Part shown: positions 1 to 8,494 of the stretch, one piece after another
Position numbering within the stretch: position 1 is the first letter of the stretch
Layout of the letters: each line of letters opens with the position of its first letter
From: Cytobacillus oceanisediminis
GTDB taxonomy: Bacteria > Bacillota > Bacilli > Bacillales > Cytobacillaceae
Length of the DNA stretch: 64,000 bases
Reading direction: 5' to 3'
NCBI RefSeq assembly: GCF_007830235.1
Contig: NZ_VLKI01000002.1
Span: forward strand, 401,962 to 465,961
Position numbers and translations under genes: made by a program
Notes under the pieces: generated by a model
Told to the model about the DNA's origin: nothing
The model's input: only the letters and a program-made list of their open reading frames with translations
Database searches by the model: none

Positions 1-1
1 A

Positions 2-280
2 TATCCGCAAACCCTTAAGAGGATTATTCTTCCGCAGGCATCCAGGGTATCGATACCGCCTCTTTCTAACACATTTATCAGTCTTGTAAAGGATACATCT
101 CTGGCTTCCATGATCTTGGTTACAGAGATGTTCAGAAGAGCACAGGAAATAGCAGCAACCAATTATGAATTTTTGCTCCTGTACATGCAGGCTGCCCTCA
201 TTTATTGGGTCATTTGCTTTTTGCTCTCTGTCGTGCAGGGAAGGATTGAGAACCGCCTTGACCGGTATGTTTCTTCATGA
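2..280 (+). CDS. Amino-acid ABC transporter permease, C-terminal part (5' end outside window)
   Basis: Partial reading frame of 92 residues that runs in from the left edge and ends with TGA at 278-280. It contains the cytoplasmic EAA-loop region of polar amino-acid permeases ([19 protein letters not shown], then KDTSLA) and a last membrane segment ([16 protein letters not shown]). It would form the membrane channel for the ATPase 24 bases downstream, so the two are one operon; a periplasmic-type binding protein is expected to the left. Wording resembles the cystine permease TcyB, but substrate cannot be fixed from this fragment. Confidence 0.88.
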   Translation, partial: YPQTLKRIILPQASRVSIPPLSNTFISLVKDTSLASMILVTEMFRRAQEIAATNYEFLLLYMQAALIYWVICFLLSVVQGRIENRLDRYVSS

Positions 281-304
281 AAAGGCTAGACAAGGAGCAA
301 TTCA

Positions 305-1039
305 ATGATTAAGATAAAGGATTTGCATAAGCAGTTTGATCAGCTAAAAGTATTAAAAGGAATTAATCTTGAAGTGGCTAAAGGAAAAGTTGTAGTGGTA
401 ATTGGACCGTCTGGATCAGGCAAAACAACATTATTGCGCTGCCTGAATGTGCTGGAACAGCCCACATCTGGGCAAATTGCGATTGAGGATCAAGTTCTTG
501 ATTTCTCACAGCAAGTGCCAAAGAAGAAGATCCCTTCTTTTCGCCGCCTTACCGGAATGGTTTTTCAGAACTACAATCTCTTTCCCCATATGACTGCACT
601 CGAAAATATTATGGAAGGACCTGTAACAGTTAAAGGTGAAAAGAAGGAGGCTGCTAGAAAAAAGGCCGAAATGCTTTTAGGGAAAGTAGGTTTGGGTGAT
701 AAGATCCATTTTTATCCCTTTCAGCTTTCGGGAGGCCAGCAGCAGCGGGTAGGGATTGCAAGGGCACTTGCTATGGAACCAAAGGTCATGCTCTTTGATG
801 AGCCCACTTCTGCCCTTGACCCTGAGCTTGTTGGGGAAGTGCTGAAGGTGATGAAGGATCTTGCCAATGAAGGAATGACAATGGTCGTTGTAACCCATGA
901 AATGAGATTTGCCAGAGAAGCAGCAGATGAAGTCATTTTCATGGATGGCGGGGTGGTCGTGGAACGCGGCAATCCTGAACAGATATTCTCTAATCCAAAA
1001 GAGGCTCGCACCAAACAATTTTTAAACCTGATCCAATAA
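305..1039 (+). CDS. Polar amino-acid ABC transporter ATP-binding protein (GlnQ/TcyC type)
   Basis: A 244-residue ATPase of the polar amino-acid uptake family that powers import through the permease upstream. Walker A is GPSGSGKTT at residues 34-42, the Q-loop is FQNYNLFPH, the signature LSGGQQQR lies near residue 139, Walker B with the [10 protein letters not shown]-loop near 160, and the switch histidine is in VVTHEM. Length is normal for the family. The start follows an AAGGAG site. A Rho-independent terminator directly after the stop ends the operon. Cystine (TcyC-like) or another polar amino acid is the likely substrate; this is inference from family likeness. Confidence 0.93.
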   Translation: MIKIKDLHKQFDQLKVLKGINLEVAKGKVVVVIGPSGSGKTTLLRCLNVLEQPTSGQIAIEDQVLDFSQQVPKKKIPSFRRLTGMVFQNYNLFPHMTALENIMEGPVTVKGEKKEAARKKAEMLLGKVGLGDKIHFYPFQLSGGQQQRVGIARALAMEPKVMLFDEPTSALDPELVGEVLKVMKDLANEGMTMVVVTHEMRFAREAADEVIFMDGGVVVERGNPEQIFSNPKEARTKQFLNLIQ

Positions 1040-1041
1040 AC

Positions 1042-1072
1042 AAAAACTCCGCTGATAAACAGCGGAGTTTTT
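1042..1072 (+). terminator. Rho-independent terminator of the amino-acid ABC operon
   Basis: AAAACTCCGCTG and CAGCGGAGTTTT pair around a short ATAAA loop and are followed by T residues, three bases after the ATPase stop codon. Confidence 0.9.
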
Positions 1073-1276
1073 ACATATTATCTGCGTTTGCTAAAAAACA
1101 ACAATAAGCTTTAACAAAGCCTTGCAAAAAAAAATGCTTCCAAATTGGAAGCGAAAAAAAGGGGGATTTACACTTGTAGGAATAGTATGGCCAGCCCGTA
1201 TATCCTTTATTCATGTTTCTATAAAAAATTCAAAAAAATCTGCTATTCTAAATACTTAGGAGGAAGGAGCTTGCCT

Positions 1277-2155
1277 ATGCTGAATTTTATCAAAGACTAT
1301 AAGGACTATGAACAGTACCGGGAAAGCTTTAACACCCTTGCCTGTAAAGTATTTGGAATTACTTTTGAAAGCTGGTATAGGCAAGGGTTTTGGGGAGATC
1401 GCTATATCCCGTATTCATATGCGGACGGAAATCAGATTGTCGCCAATGTATCTGTCAATCTTGTTAACTTATTGGTTCAGGGGGAAACCTATAAAGCGAT
1501 CCAAATCGGGACCGTGATGACACATCCGGATTACCGGGGCAGAGGACTTTCCGCAGGTTTGATGACTAAAGTGATCAGTGATTATGAAAATCAATGCGAT
1601 CTAATGTACTTATTTGCCAACAGGTCTGTGCTTAACTTCTACCCGAAGTTTGGGTTTAAGCCTTATGAAGAAATTCAGTTTCGGATCGGAACAGATGACC
1701 TTGATCCTTCACCAGCAAATGGCGTCCGAAAGCTAAATGGTATGAACAGCAATGACCTGAAATTCATTCATGAATTTGCCTCGAAGAGAATTCCCGTCTC
1801 ACCCAGCCTGGCAGCTGAGGATACGGATAACATTCTTATGTTTTACTGCAGCAATGTTTTCAATGAGGATATTTACTGGCTTGAGGATGAAAGAGCGATC
1901 GTTCTATTAAAAGAAGAGCAGGAAACGCTGCATGTTTACGATGTGATCTCCCAAGCAAAGATAGATCTAAAACCTGTCCTTTCCAAATTCATTTCCGGGA
2001 GGACGAAAGAAATCTTGTTCCATTTTACCCCAGGCTTTCCGGATATTAATCCAGCAGCAAGAAGCTTTCATCCGGATGAGGTGCTTTTTATCCGTACCCA
2101 AAAAGAACTGATGCTTCCGGCCAATTTTAAGCATCCGCTAACATCACAGGCTTAG
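1277..2155 (+). CDS. GNAT family N-acetyltransferase
   Basis: A 292-residue protein with an N-terminal acetyltransferase fold. The acetyl-CoA binding motif A reads IGTVMTHPDYRGRGLSAGLM, with the R-G-x-G-L loop, and is followed by the expected helix. The C-terminal half has no motif I recognise and may be a second degenerate GNAT-like or sterol-carrier-like domain. The frame is open further upstream, but the ATG at 1277 sits behind a strong AGGAGGAAGGAG site, so it is taken as the start. It is monocistronic; substrate unknown. Confidence 0.85.
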   Translation: MLNFIKDYKDYEQYRESFNTLACKVFGITFESWYRQGFWGDRYIPYSYADGNQIVANVSVNLVNLLVQGETYKAIQIGTVMTHPDYRGRGLSAGLMTKVISDYENQCDLMYLFANRSVLNFYPKFGFKPYEEIQFRIGTDDLDPSPANGVRKLNGMNSNDLKFIHEFASKRIPVSPSLAAEDTDNILMFYCSNVFNEDIYWLEDERAIVLLKEEQETLHVYDVISQAKIDLKPVLSKFISGRTKEILFHFTPGFPDINPAARSFHPDEVLFIRTQKELMLPANFKHPLTSQA

Positions 2156-2229
2156 TTCTGGAAGAATAAGGTTTATTCCCATGTTTGCGTGCTATACTAA
2201 TTATAGGATCAGGTGAGAGAGGTGTGGAG

Positions 2230-2865
2230 ATGAGAGAAAATATTTTAGTATGTGTCAGCAATCCCAACAATGCGGAAAGGTTGGCCCAAAGAGGAAAAAT
2301 CTTAAAAGACGCTTTTCAGGGGGAAGGGTATATTCTCTCGGTAGAAAACCAGAAGGATGAAGATCTTGACTTTAATGAGCTGCAAACAAAGTTTCTATTC
2401 GAAAGTTTAGCAGAAAAATACGGACTGCAAATGCTATCGAAGTATTCAGAAGGCAAAAAAATTGCCAAAGTGATAGCGGACGCGGCACAGCAATATAAGA
2501 TCACCCAGATTATTCTTGGGCAGGCTGTCCAGACCAAGCTTGAACGATTGGTTAAGCATTCGTTGATCAATGATTTATTCGAGCTGCTCGAAGGGGTGGA
2601 CGTCCATGTAGTGGAGGTAACCAGAAAGATCCATGATCCATCAGAGGATTGGGATAAAGGCTTTCCGGCCCAGCTTGTCAAAAAAGGTTCTGAATACCAT
2701 TTAACAATCGGCGAAAAGCATGAGAAGGGTATCGACGGAATTTTCTTTAAAGAATTATCTTCAGACTTCTCGAACGGATTTTTCGTTATTCAAAAAGATA
2801 AAAACCATGAAGTCGTCCGGATTCACCATGGTGTCGTGGACAGTGATATTTTAGGAAAAGAATAA
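2230..2865 (+). CDS. Universal-stress-protein-like (KdpD UspA-type) domain protein
   Basis: A 211-residue soluble protein. The first 130 residues resemble the UspA-like nucleotide-binding domain found in KdpD sensors: an initial strand ENILVCVSNPNNAERL, then IADAAQQYKITQIILGQAVQTKLERL, where a conserved G-Q/R segment binds the phosphates in family members. There is no kinase or membrane part, so it is a stand-alone domain with a separate C-terminal tail of about 75 residues. The start ATG at 2230 follows GAGAGGTG. Role unknown; a cytoplasmic ligand-sensing or stress function is a guess from the fold. Confidence 0.7.
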   Translation: MRENILVCVSNPNNAERLAQRGKILKDAFQGEGYILSVENQKDEDLDFNELQTKFLFESLAEKYGLQMLSKYSEGKKIAKVIADAAQQYKITQIILGQAVQTKLERLVKHSLINDLFELLEGVDVHVVEVTRKIHDPSEDWDKGFPAQLVKKGSEYHLTIGEKHEKGIDGIFFKELSSDFSNGFFVIQKDKNHEVVRIHHGVVDSDILGKE

Positions 2866-2875
2866 CTTCGATAAC

Positions 2876-3097
2876 TGTCTAGCTCCACAAGGAAATCTAC
2901 GGCAGCGTAATCATCACACGACTAAAAGCGGCAGCTTTTGGGAGGAGGCGCCATCGGCTCGAGGTCATAAGCATGCCTAGTTTCGGCTCCTAGGGACTCC
3001 GTGACATAAGCCAATCCCTTGCAGAAGGAAAGAGCACCCTTACAGGGCTCGTCATATGCTTGTCGCCGATAGGGTGGGCGCCTTGCGATTTTCTAAT
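2876..3097. repeat. Dispersed GC-rich intergenic repeat, family 2, copy 1
   Basis: A GC-rich block between the UspA-like gene and the convergent SDR gene. It begins GTCTAGCTCCAC, contains GGAGGAGGCGCCATCGGCTC and ends GGCGCCTTGCG then TTTTCTA. The two GGCGCC-bearing ends can pair, and TTGTCGCCGATAGG pairs imperfectly with the CCATCGGC part. Copies lie at 26461-26647 (same direction) and 54953-55138 (reverse), with a diverged one near 62205. This copy has about 40 extra bases in the middle compared with the one at 26461. Confidence 0.8.
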
Positions 3098-3147
3098 TAA
3101 AAAGCCGGCTGTTTAAAGAACGGCCGGCATCGCTATTTGCGCCAAAA

Positions 3148-3894
3148 TCAGATCAAATCATTCACATAATAAACTTTTCCGCTTTCAATCTCCTTCTTCA
3201 GCAGAAGATCGATCAATGCATTTGCCACGGTATCTGTATCTCTCAGCATGCCCTTTTCCTTGTATGTCTGGAACTTTTCAAGGTCATGAAAATCTTCCTT
3301 TGCCGATGAACGGATGATACTCTGCATATCTGTGTCCATGACACCAGGACTGTAAGCGATGATTTTATGGCTGCTGCCTGCTGTTTGCTGTTCGAGTGCC
3401 GCTGTTTCTGTGAACATATTCATTCCGGCCTTTGTGCTGCAATAAGCGCTCCAGCCCTGAATTGGCCTTTCTGCCGCGCCAGAAGTAATATTGACGATTG
3501 TCATATCCCGTGAAGCTTCATTTAGGAGCATATTAGAGATCATAAAAGGTGCGATCAAGTTGACGTGCACATTTTGGATTAAAGCCTTATGATCCAGGTT
3601 GCCCGCTGTTCCAATCGGATCAATGACCCCTGCATTGTTAAAAACATAAAGAGCTTCCGGCTGCTTCTCCCGCAATAGCGCTGTAACTTCCCTAAATACA
3701 GATTCCACTTCCTCAGGCGAAGCCAGGTTGCAGAAATAGTGTCCGTAGAAGACCTGGTTTTCTGCTGCAAGCTCAATTAGTTCCGGGTTTTCTGTTCTTG
3801 AAACAGAGATGATGGCTGTTCCTTCTTTTATCATTTTCTTTGCAATGGAAGCACCAAGGCCTTTGGAGGCGCCTGTAATAATGGCCAGTTTCAA
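3148..3894 (-). CDS. yueD: Short-chain dehydrogenase/reductase, benzil/sepiapterin reductase type
   Basis: A 248-residue NADPH-dependent SDR. The nucleotide motif TGASKGLG is at the N-terminus, the NNAG structural motif is present, and the catalytic Ser-Tyr-Lys set appears as ITSGAAERPIQGWSAYCSTK. Overall it resembles B. subtilis YueD, an (S)-benzoin-forming benzil reductase related to sepiapterin reductases; the physiological substrate is uncertain. The frame opens at a GTG (3903), but that codon overlaps the AGGAG site, so the TTG at 3894, eight bases after it, is the better start. Confidence 0.85.
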   Translation of the reverse strand: MKLAIITGASKGLGASIAKKMIKEGTAIISVSRTENPELIELAAENQVFYGHYFCNLASPEEVESVFREVTALLREKQPEALYVFNNAGVIDPIGTAGNLDHKALIQNVHVNLIAPFMISNMLLNEASRDMTIVNITSGAAERPIQGWSAYCSTKAGMNMFTETAALEQQTAGSSHKIIAYSPGVMDTDMQSIIRSSAKEDFHDLEKFQTYKEKGMLRDTDTVANALIDLLLKKEIESGKVYYVNDLI

Positions 3895-3960
3895 TTCTAT
3901 CACTCCTATTTCCTATCTTATTATGTCTATTAAAACAGAAAATAATAAATTTTGCCTGTA

Positions 3961-4146
3961 TCAGCTATTGCGGTCTGGCCCGTATTGTTTCATTTCGTCT
4001 TCAATTAAGTTGATAATCGAGAGAATGACTCCCGAGAACAGGCAGGAAACTGTGATGGTGCTGAAGCCAAACAAAAGGTAGGTGATTAGGGTGCTGAAAA
4101 ATGTAAACAGGAGGCAGTAATGGCTTGCTTTAATTTCCTTCCGCAT
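3961..4146 (-). CDS. Small two-helix membrane protein, coupled to the SpoIIP-type gene
   Basis: A 61-residue protein with two hydrophobic stretches (YCLLFTFFSTLITYLLFGF and VSCLFSGVILSIINLI) and a charged tail. Its ATG overlaps the last 17 bases of the upstream amidase gene in another frame, with GGAAGG before it, so translation is probably coupled. I do not recognise the family. Its position suggests a membrane partner or simple co-expression with the SpoIIP-type amidase during sporulation. Confidence 0.6.
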   Translation of the reverse strand: MRKEIKASHYCLLFTFFSTLITYLLFGFSTITVSCLFSGVILSIINLIEDEMKQYGPDRNS

Positions 4147-5266
4147 TGACTGTCTCTGCCTTCCAGTAATATTCGCTGAAGACTTCAGCAAAAGCTTCAA
4201 TCGAATGATTCAGCTCATCCAGGTTATTTTCCACTCCTCCGAATTCCAGCAGAAGGGCTCGCTCGGAAAGATCCTGGTTATAAATGCCGTTGCCCTCGCT
4301 TTTTCCCTTTACAAATACACCCCTGCTGATCCCTTTATACTTTGCCTCAAGTGCTTTATGGAGCTCCGAGGCTACTTTCAGGTTTTGCTCGTAATTTTTA
4401 TGCTCTCTTCCTACGACAAAAAACAGGCGTGCATACTGCTTCTGGCCGATTAAAGCAGTTGTTTCCTCCCGAGGAAGTGAATCCCTGTGGATATCAATTA
4501 AAAACTTTACGTCCTTATTCTCAGCCATGGCTGCTTGCACAGTCTCCCGCGCAAGAGAATAAGAGCTTTCCCAGCTCCAGCCCTTCTTTTTAAGCTCTGC
4601 TGCTGTATTGGTTTTATCATGCTCAGCGCCTATGCCTTTTGTCGCAAGCTCTTCACTCAGCTTTTTCCCGACAGCTATCACATTAACCTGTTCATTTGGG
4701 CTAACCGCTTCATTTGAATCCTTCACATCTTTTAAAAGCGGTGCAAACGACTCCCAGCTATGAGAATGATAGATTAGGACACTTTTTTTATCCGGAATGG
4801 CTGGCGGGGCGGAGGTGTTCCCGCCATCCCCATTATCCAAAGCAAGCTCTCTTTCTTTTAAAAGAACTTCAAGAGGCGGTGCCGACTCTACTGGAAGGTT
4901 GGTAAAATCGGTTCCTTCTCCGGCAACGGCAATGCCAGTGTCAAAGATAGAAAAACCAGGCAGCTCACGGCCCAGGAACGTTCTGACATCCTGTGGCTGG
5001 GTGTTGGTGGCCAGCTTAAAGAGAGTTCCAGGAAGGGAGTAGCTTTCCGTGGGCATATCCCGGTAAAAATAATGGTTCTCTGCTTTCAGGAAGTGGATGA
5101 ACAGCTGGTCTGCCTTAATATCTTTAAGCAGTAAATTTACATGGGATGAGGTAAAGGCGGATGGATAAACCGTAATAATCCCGGCGAGAACTACAACCGC
5201 ACAAATACTGAACAGCCAGCTGTTTATGTAAAAGAAAACAGAATGGATTCTTAATTTTGAATTCAT
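4130..5266 (-). CDS. spoIIP: Stage II sporulation protein P (SpoIIP) family amidase/endopeptidase
   Basis: A 378-residue protein with an N-terminal membrane anchor (residues about 9-32) and the SpoIIP amidase fold: VLIYHSHSWESFAP supplies the zinc-binding His and Glu, and KFLIDIHRDSLPR supplies a further His. SpoIIP works with SpoIID and SpoIIM at the engulfing septum, cutting stem peptides and glycan cross-links of peptidoglycan. The normal spoIIP partner gene gpr is absent here, so this may be a second SpoIIP paralogue. The start has a GGAGGG site seven bases upstream. Confidence 0.88.
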   Translation of the reverse strand: MNSKLRIHSVFFYINSWLFSICAVVVLAGIITVYPSAFTSSHVNLLLKDIKADQLFIHFLKAENHYFYRDMPTESYSLPGTLFKLATNTQPQDVRTFLGRELPGFSIFDTGIAVAGEGTDFTNLPVESAPPLEVLLKERELALDNGDGGNTSAPPAIPDKKSVLIYHSHSWESFAPLLKDVKDSNEAVSPNEQVNVIAVGKKLSEELATKGIGAEHDKTNTAAELKKKGWSWESSYSLARETVQAAMAENKDVKFLIDIHRDSLPREETTALIGQKQYARLFFVVGREHKNYEQNLKVASELHKALEAKYKGISRGVFVKGKSEGNGIYNQDLSERALLLEFGGVENNLDELNHSIEAFAEVFSEYYWKAETVNAEGN

Positions 5267-5396
5267 TTGGATCCCTCCATCTCTTCAAATTATATGACGG
5301 ATAAGCTAATTTAGAAGATGAGCAGGAAGGAAAAAAGGAGGTGGGAGACGAATAAAAGAAGGTCCATTGTAAAGAAACAAGAAAGGAATTATTAGT

Positions 5397-6008
5397 ATGT
5401 TTACTGCGATTATCCATGGTTTTGTGCTGGCGTTTGGATTGATTTTGCCGCTTGGTGTCCAAAATGTTTTCATCTTTAATCAGGGAGCACAGCAAAAACC
5501 ATTTGTAAAAGCCCTTCCCGCCGTTGTTACGGCTTCCCTCTGTGATACGATGCTGATTTTGCTGGCTGTACTGGGCGTATCAGTCGTTGTACTGGCGAAT
5601 GCCGTTTTTAAAACCGTTCTTCTTGGTGCGGGAATTCTGTTTTTGATCTACATGGGGTTTGTAATTTTTAAAAGCAAACCTGCCAGCCAGGAAGATCCCG
5701 CAGCTGCCATATATTCCCCGCGGAAACAAATCCTATTCGCCGCATCCGTTTCTTTATTAAATCCGCATGCCATTCTGGATACAATCGGGGTCATCGGCAC
5801 AAGTTCCATCAGCTACAGCGTTCCGGATAGATGGGCATTTACAGCAGCTTGTATTCTCATATCCTGGCTTTGGTTCACTGGCCTGGCATGGGCGGGAAAG
5901 GTAACTGGAGAGCTGAAATCAGCGGTTATCCTTGTTGCTATCAATAAAGTATCCGCTTTGATCATTTGGGGAACGGCGCTGTTTCTGTTTTTTAATCATT
6001 TTTTATAA
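5397..6008 (+). CDS. LysE/ArgO family amino-acid exporter
   Basis: A 203-residue integral membrane protein of the LysE translocator family with about six membrane segments. The N-terminal GFVLAFGLILPLGVQNVFIFNQG is the family hallmark, followed by ASLCDTMLILLAVLGVS and the mid-protein SVSLLNPHAILDTIGVIGT. These carriers export basic or other amino acids. Divergent from the SpoIIP-type gene, with an AAAGGAATT ribosome site. The substrate cannot be told from sequence. Confidence 0.9.
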   Translation: MFTAIIHGFVLAFGLILPLGVQNVFIFNQGAQQKPFVKALPAVVTASLCDTMLILLAVLGVSVVVLANAVFKTVLLGAGILFLIYMGFVIFKSKPASQEDPAAAIYSPRKQILFAASVSLLNPHAILDTIGVIGTSSISYSVPDRWAFTAACILISWLWFTGLAWAGKVTGELKSAVILVAINKVSALIIWGTALFLFFNHFL

Positions 6009-6022
6009 AAGGAGAATGTAAG

Positions 6023-6201
6023 ATGAATGCCATGTTGGTAGAGGCCAAGGAAGACCAATAGCACGTGCTTGGCAACGGCCTTTAGTGCTATGTGTATGAG
6101 AAAACACCCAGCATTATAAAAAGCTGGCCTATGAAGCTGTTAGGCAGATTGAAAAAGAAAGGTACAAAAAAGTTGTCCTGAATGACCTTGCGTCTATCTA
6201 G
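6023..6201 (+). pseudogene. Possible decayed coding remnant
   Basis: After the LysE gene an AAGGAG site and ATG open a 12-codon frame that stops at once. Further on, 6112-6201 reads in one frame as a protein-like helix (KLAYEAVRQIEKERYKKVVL) ending at TAG. The good ribosome site followed by broken but protein-like frames suggests a gene that has decayed by stops and frameshifts. I do not recognise the parent family. Confidence 0.35.
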
Positions 6202-6325
6202 ATTAACCTTTTTCAAATATGGCAATCTTGTGCAAGACAGTAGCCAAAGCATAATTTGCAATTTAAAAGACCTCAAAAGGGGTCTATTATTTTTGGTGTT
6301 AAAGTTATTGTTGATTTTACCACCC

Positions 6326-6418
6326 TGTTGATTGGAGCGGAAGGCGCGAGACTCCTGCGGGAGGAGGCTCACATCGCTCCCCGCGGAAAGCAAGTGCCCG
6401 CAACGGAAATCAACGGGA
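6326..6418. repeat. Dispersed intergenic repeat, family 1, copy without insert
   Basis: Begins GTTGATTGGAGCGGAAGG, contains GAGACTCCTGCGGGAGGA and CTCCCCGCGGAAAGC, and ends GCAACGGAAATCAACGG. The ends GTTGATT and AATCAAC are inverted repeats. This is a short uninterrupted copy of the family found at 24066, 26102, 35231 (collapsed), 35831 and 41731. Confidence 0.85.
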
Positions 6419-6546
6419 AAAATTGATAAGCAAAAACAACAATCTATGAGAAAACAGCCTTTTTAAAAGGATTTCATTTTTTTATCACAATTTGCCTTTA
6501 TATTTAGGTTATTAACAGTAAATATAAAAGAGAGTAGGAATACAGA

Positions 6547-7317
6547 ATGAGAAATGTGTTGTTGATCATGATGGCTGGCATCTTTATCCTTGGAGGATGC
6601 AGCAGCAAGCCTGAGCAGGGGAAATCCAAAGATCGTGAAGAATCAGCTGTACAAGTCATTGAGGCTGACTTGAAGGTACCTGAAACAATCGATGCAGGTG
6701 AAGAAGCTTCCCTCGCTGTTACCGTGAGACAAGGAAATGAGGCCGTAACGGATGCGGATGAAGTGAAATTTGAGGTTTGGATCGATGGCCAAAAAGAAAA
6801 TAGTGAAATGGTGGAAGCGAAGCATGATTCAGAGGGGAAATACATGGCTGATCATGTGTTCACGGCGGAAGGTATCTACTATGTACAATCCCATGTTACC
6901 GCCAGAAGGCAGCATACGATGCCACAGGCTTCAATCAAAGTTGGCGAGGTAAATGTTGAGGCGGATGGACATCAGCATGAACATGAGGAAGAAGGCCATG
7001 AAGAAAGCCACTCCCACGGCCATGACAGAGAAGTATCAATAATGCTTCTTGCACCGGATCATATCCATGCAAAAGAACAAACGACGTTATCTGTCATGCT
7101 TGAAAAAGAAGGGGAACCCTTGACAGATGCAAAAGTGAAGCTTGAAATTTCACTTGATGGTTCAACACCCCAATGGGTGAACCTGTCCGAAACTGAACCA
7201 GGCAAATACACTGCTGGCCATCAATTTTTCGAATCCGGCACATACTTCATCACCATCCATGCCGAAAAAGGCCATGATATCCACGAGCACACCGAAACTG
7301 AGTTAACGGTTAAATAA
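6547..7317 (+). CDS. FixH/YtkA-like domain lipoprotein with histidine-rich linker
   Basis: A 256-residue lipoprotein: signal peptide with lipobox LGGC (Cys at residue 18), then two YtkA-like immunoglobulin-type domains, about residues 38-134 and 165-255. Each carries the family pattern of a G-K-Y-x-A-D/G strand. Between them, residues about 142-160, is a linker of His, Glu and Asp (HQHEHEEEGHEESHSHGHD) that looks metal-binding. It should sit on the outer face of the membrane. Function unknown; a role in copper, zinc or cobalt handling is an inference from the histidines. Confidence 0.85.
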   Translation: MRNVLLIMMAGIFILGGCSSKPEQGKSKDREESAVQVIEADLKVPETIDAGEEASLAVTVRQGNEAVTDADEVKFEVWIDGQKENSEMVEAKHDSEGKYMADHVFTAEGIYYVQSHVTARRQHTMPQASIKVGEVNVEADGHQHEHEEEGHEESHSHGHDREVSIMLLAPDHIHAKEQTTLSVMLEKEGEPLTDAKVKLEISLDGSTPQWVNLSETEPGKYTAGHQFFESGTYFITIHAEKGHDIHEHTETELTVK

Positions 7318-7318
7318 A

Positions 7319-7369
7319 AGTACCAGGTACCTATACCAGTTCGCCAAACTGGTATAGGTACCTGGTACT
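7319..7369 (+). terminator. Long perfect palindrome, terminator-like, family 3 copy 1
   Basis: Two 23-base arms (7319-7341 and 7347-7369) pair perfectly around the 5-base loop CGCCA. The arms carry CCAGGTACCTATACCAG and its complement. It lies two bases after the lipoprotein stop and is followed by a short T-rich stretch, so it may end transcription. A similar but imperfect copy follows yunF at 51880. Confidence 0.85.
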
Positions 7370-7422
7370 CGTTTTCATGATAAAATAAAAGGAGAGATTA
7401 TAGAAAAGCAGGTGTCAGAGTG

Positions 7423-8205
7423 ATGTCAGATACGCATTTGCATTTTAATACCGGGATTGGAGTTCAGAAGCCTAATAGTATTCGGAATAAAGATATAAGC
7501 TGCCCTTTTTGTGCGAGGGAGGAGCTTACAGATATTATCGAGGTAGAGGATTCAATCATTTTATTGAAAAATAAATACCCTGTACTGGAAAATGCCTATC
7601 AAACGGTTCTCGTTGAAACGGATGAGTGTGCCAGCGAGCTGTCCGTTTATCCCGAGGAGCATTTGATCAGGCTCATTTCATTTGGCTTAAAACATTGGCT
7701 TGAGATGGAAGAAAGCGGAGAATATGAATCTGTTTTGTTCTTTAAAAATCATGGGCCATTATCGGGAGGGAGCATTGCCCATCCTCATATGCAGATTGTC
7801 GGGCTGAAAAATATTGATTATAAGGAAAAAGTCCATGCAAGCGATTTTGAAGGGCTTCTCATCCATGAAGAAAGCGGAACGGTCTTCACGTTATCGACTT
7901 CACCGAGAATCGGCTTTTATGAATTCAATGTCAAGCTTGCCGATGAGGATGATATTCCGTACTTCGCCAAATGCATTCAAGCTGCTGCCCATTATATTTT
8001 GAATGCCTTTCCTTTCCCAAGCAACAGTTACAATTTGTTCTTTTACAAACTGGGCAAGGATATTTACGCTAAAATTGTTCCGCGTTATGTAACCACTCCC
8101 ATTTTTATCGGCTATAGCATTCCGCAGGTACCCAATAACCTGGAATGGATGAGAGATGATATAAAAGTTCGTTATTTCAGCGGGGATTTTAAAAATAGGT
8201 CCTAA
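7423..8205 (+). CDS. DUF4931 / GalT-like nucleotidyltransferase-fold protein
   Basis: A 260-residue cytoplasmic protein of the HIT/GalT superfamily. A zinc-type CPFC pair lies at residues 27-30, and the active-site motif GGSIAHPHMQ matches the H-P-H-x-Q nucleophile motif of galactose-1-phosphate uridylyltransferases. A C-terminal half continues the GalT two-domain layout. It probably transfers or hydrolyses a nucleotide sugar phosphate, but no partner genes of galactose metabolism are nearby. ATG at 7423 is preferred to the adjacent GTG at 7420. Confidence 0.75.
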   Translation: MSDTHLHFNTGIGVQKPNSIRNKDISCPFCAREELTDIIEVEDSIILLKNKYPVLENAYQTVLVETDECASELSVYPEEHLIRLISFGLKHWLEMEESGEYESVLFFKNHGPLSGGSIAHPHMQIVGLKNIDYKEKVHASDFEGLLIHEESGTVFTLSTSPRIGFYEFNVKLADEDDIPYFAKCIQAAAHYILNAFPFPSNSYNLFFYKLGKDIYAKIVPRYVTTPIFIGYSIPQVPNNLEWMRDDIKVRYFSGDFKNRS

Positions 8206-8494
8206 TGCACCTGAAGAAATCTGCTTTGGGCACCTATATCTTCCCTCCCCAATGAGTACTAGGAAAAAGTAATCATTCTTTATTTTTGCAAAAACTTGAA
8301 ATAATACCCATTGTCTCTTTAGAAGTTGTGATTTATCTCAATAAAAAATATAATGGAATATTGTAGCGAGGAAATATGAGAGGTACATAAGGAATATCAC
8401 TATTCCCCTCATTTCAGCCCTTAAGCTGCGTCATACTCCGTTATGCCTGGAAAAAATCCTAAAGGCAGATGGTTTTTTTAAAAGGAGAATGATT
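8206..8494. other. Intergenic leader before the RodA/FtsW gene
   Basis: About 290 bases without a gene. It holds GGAATATCACTATTCC, a small hairpin nested within GAGAGG and CCTC partners, and further down GCCT/AGGC pairing followed by seven T residues at 8472-8478. It could be a structured or attenuated leader, but I cannot match it to a known riboswitch. Confidence 0.3.

Noticed and set aside
1145-1276. N-terminal extension of the GNAT gene
   Set aside because: Lys-rich, with no ribosome site; the ATG at 1277 has a strong site.
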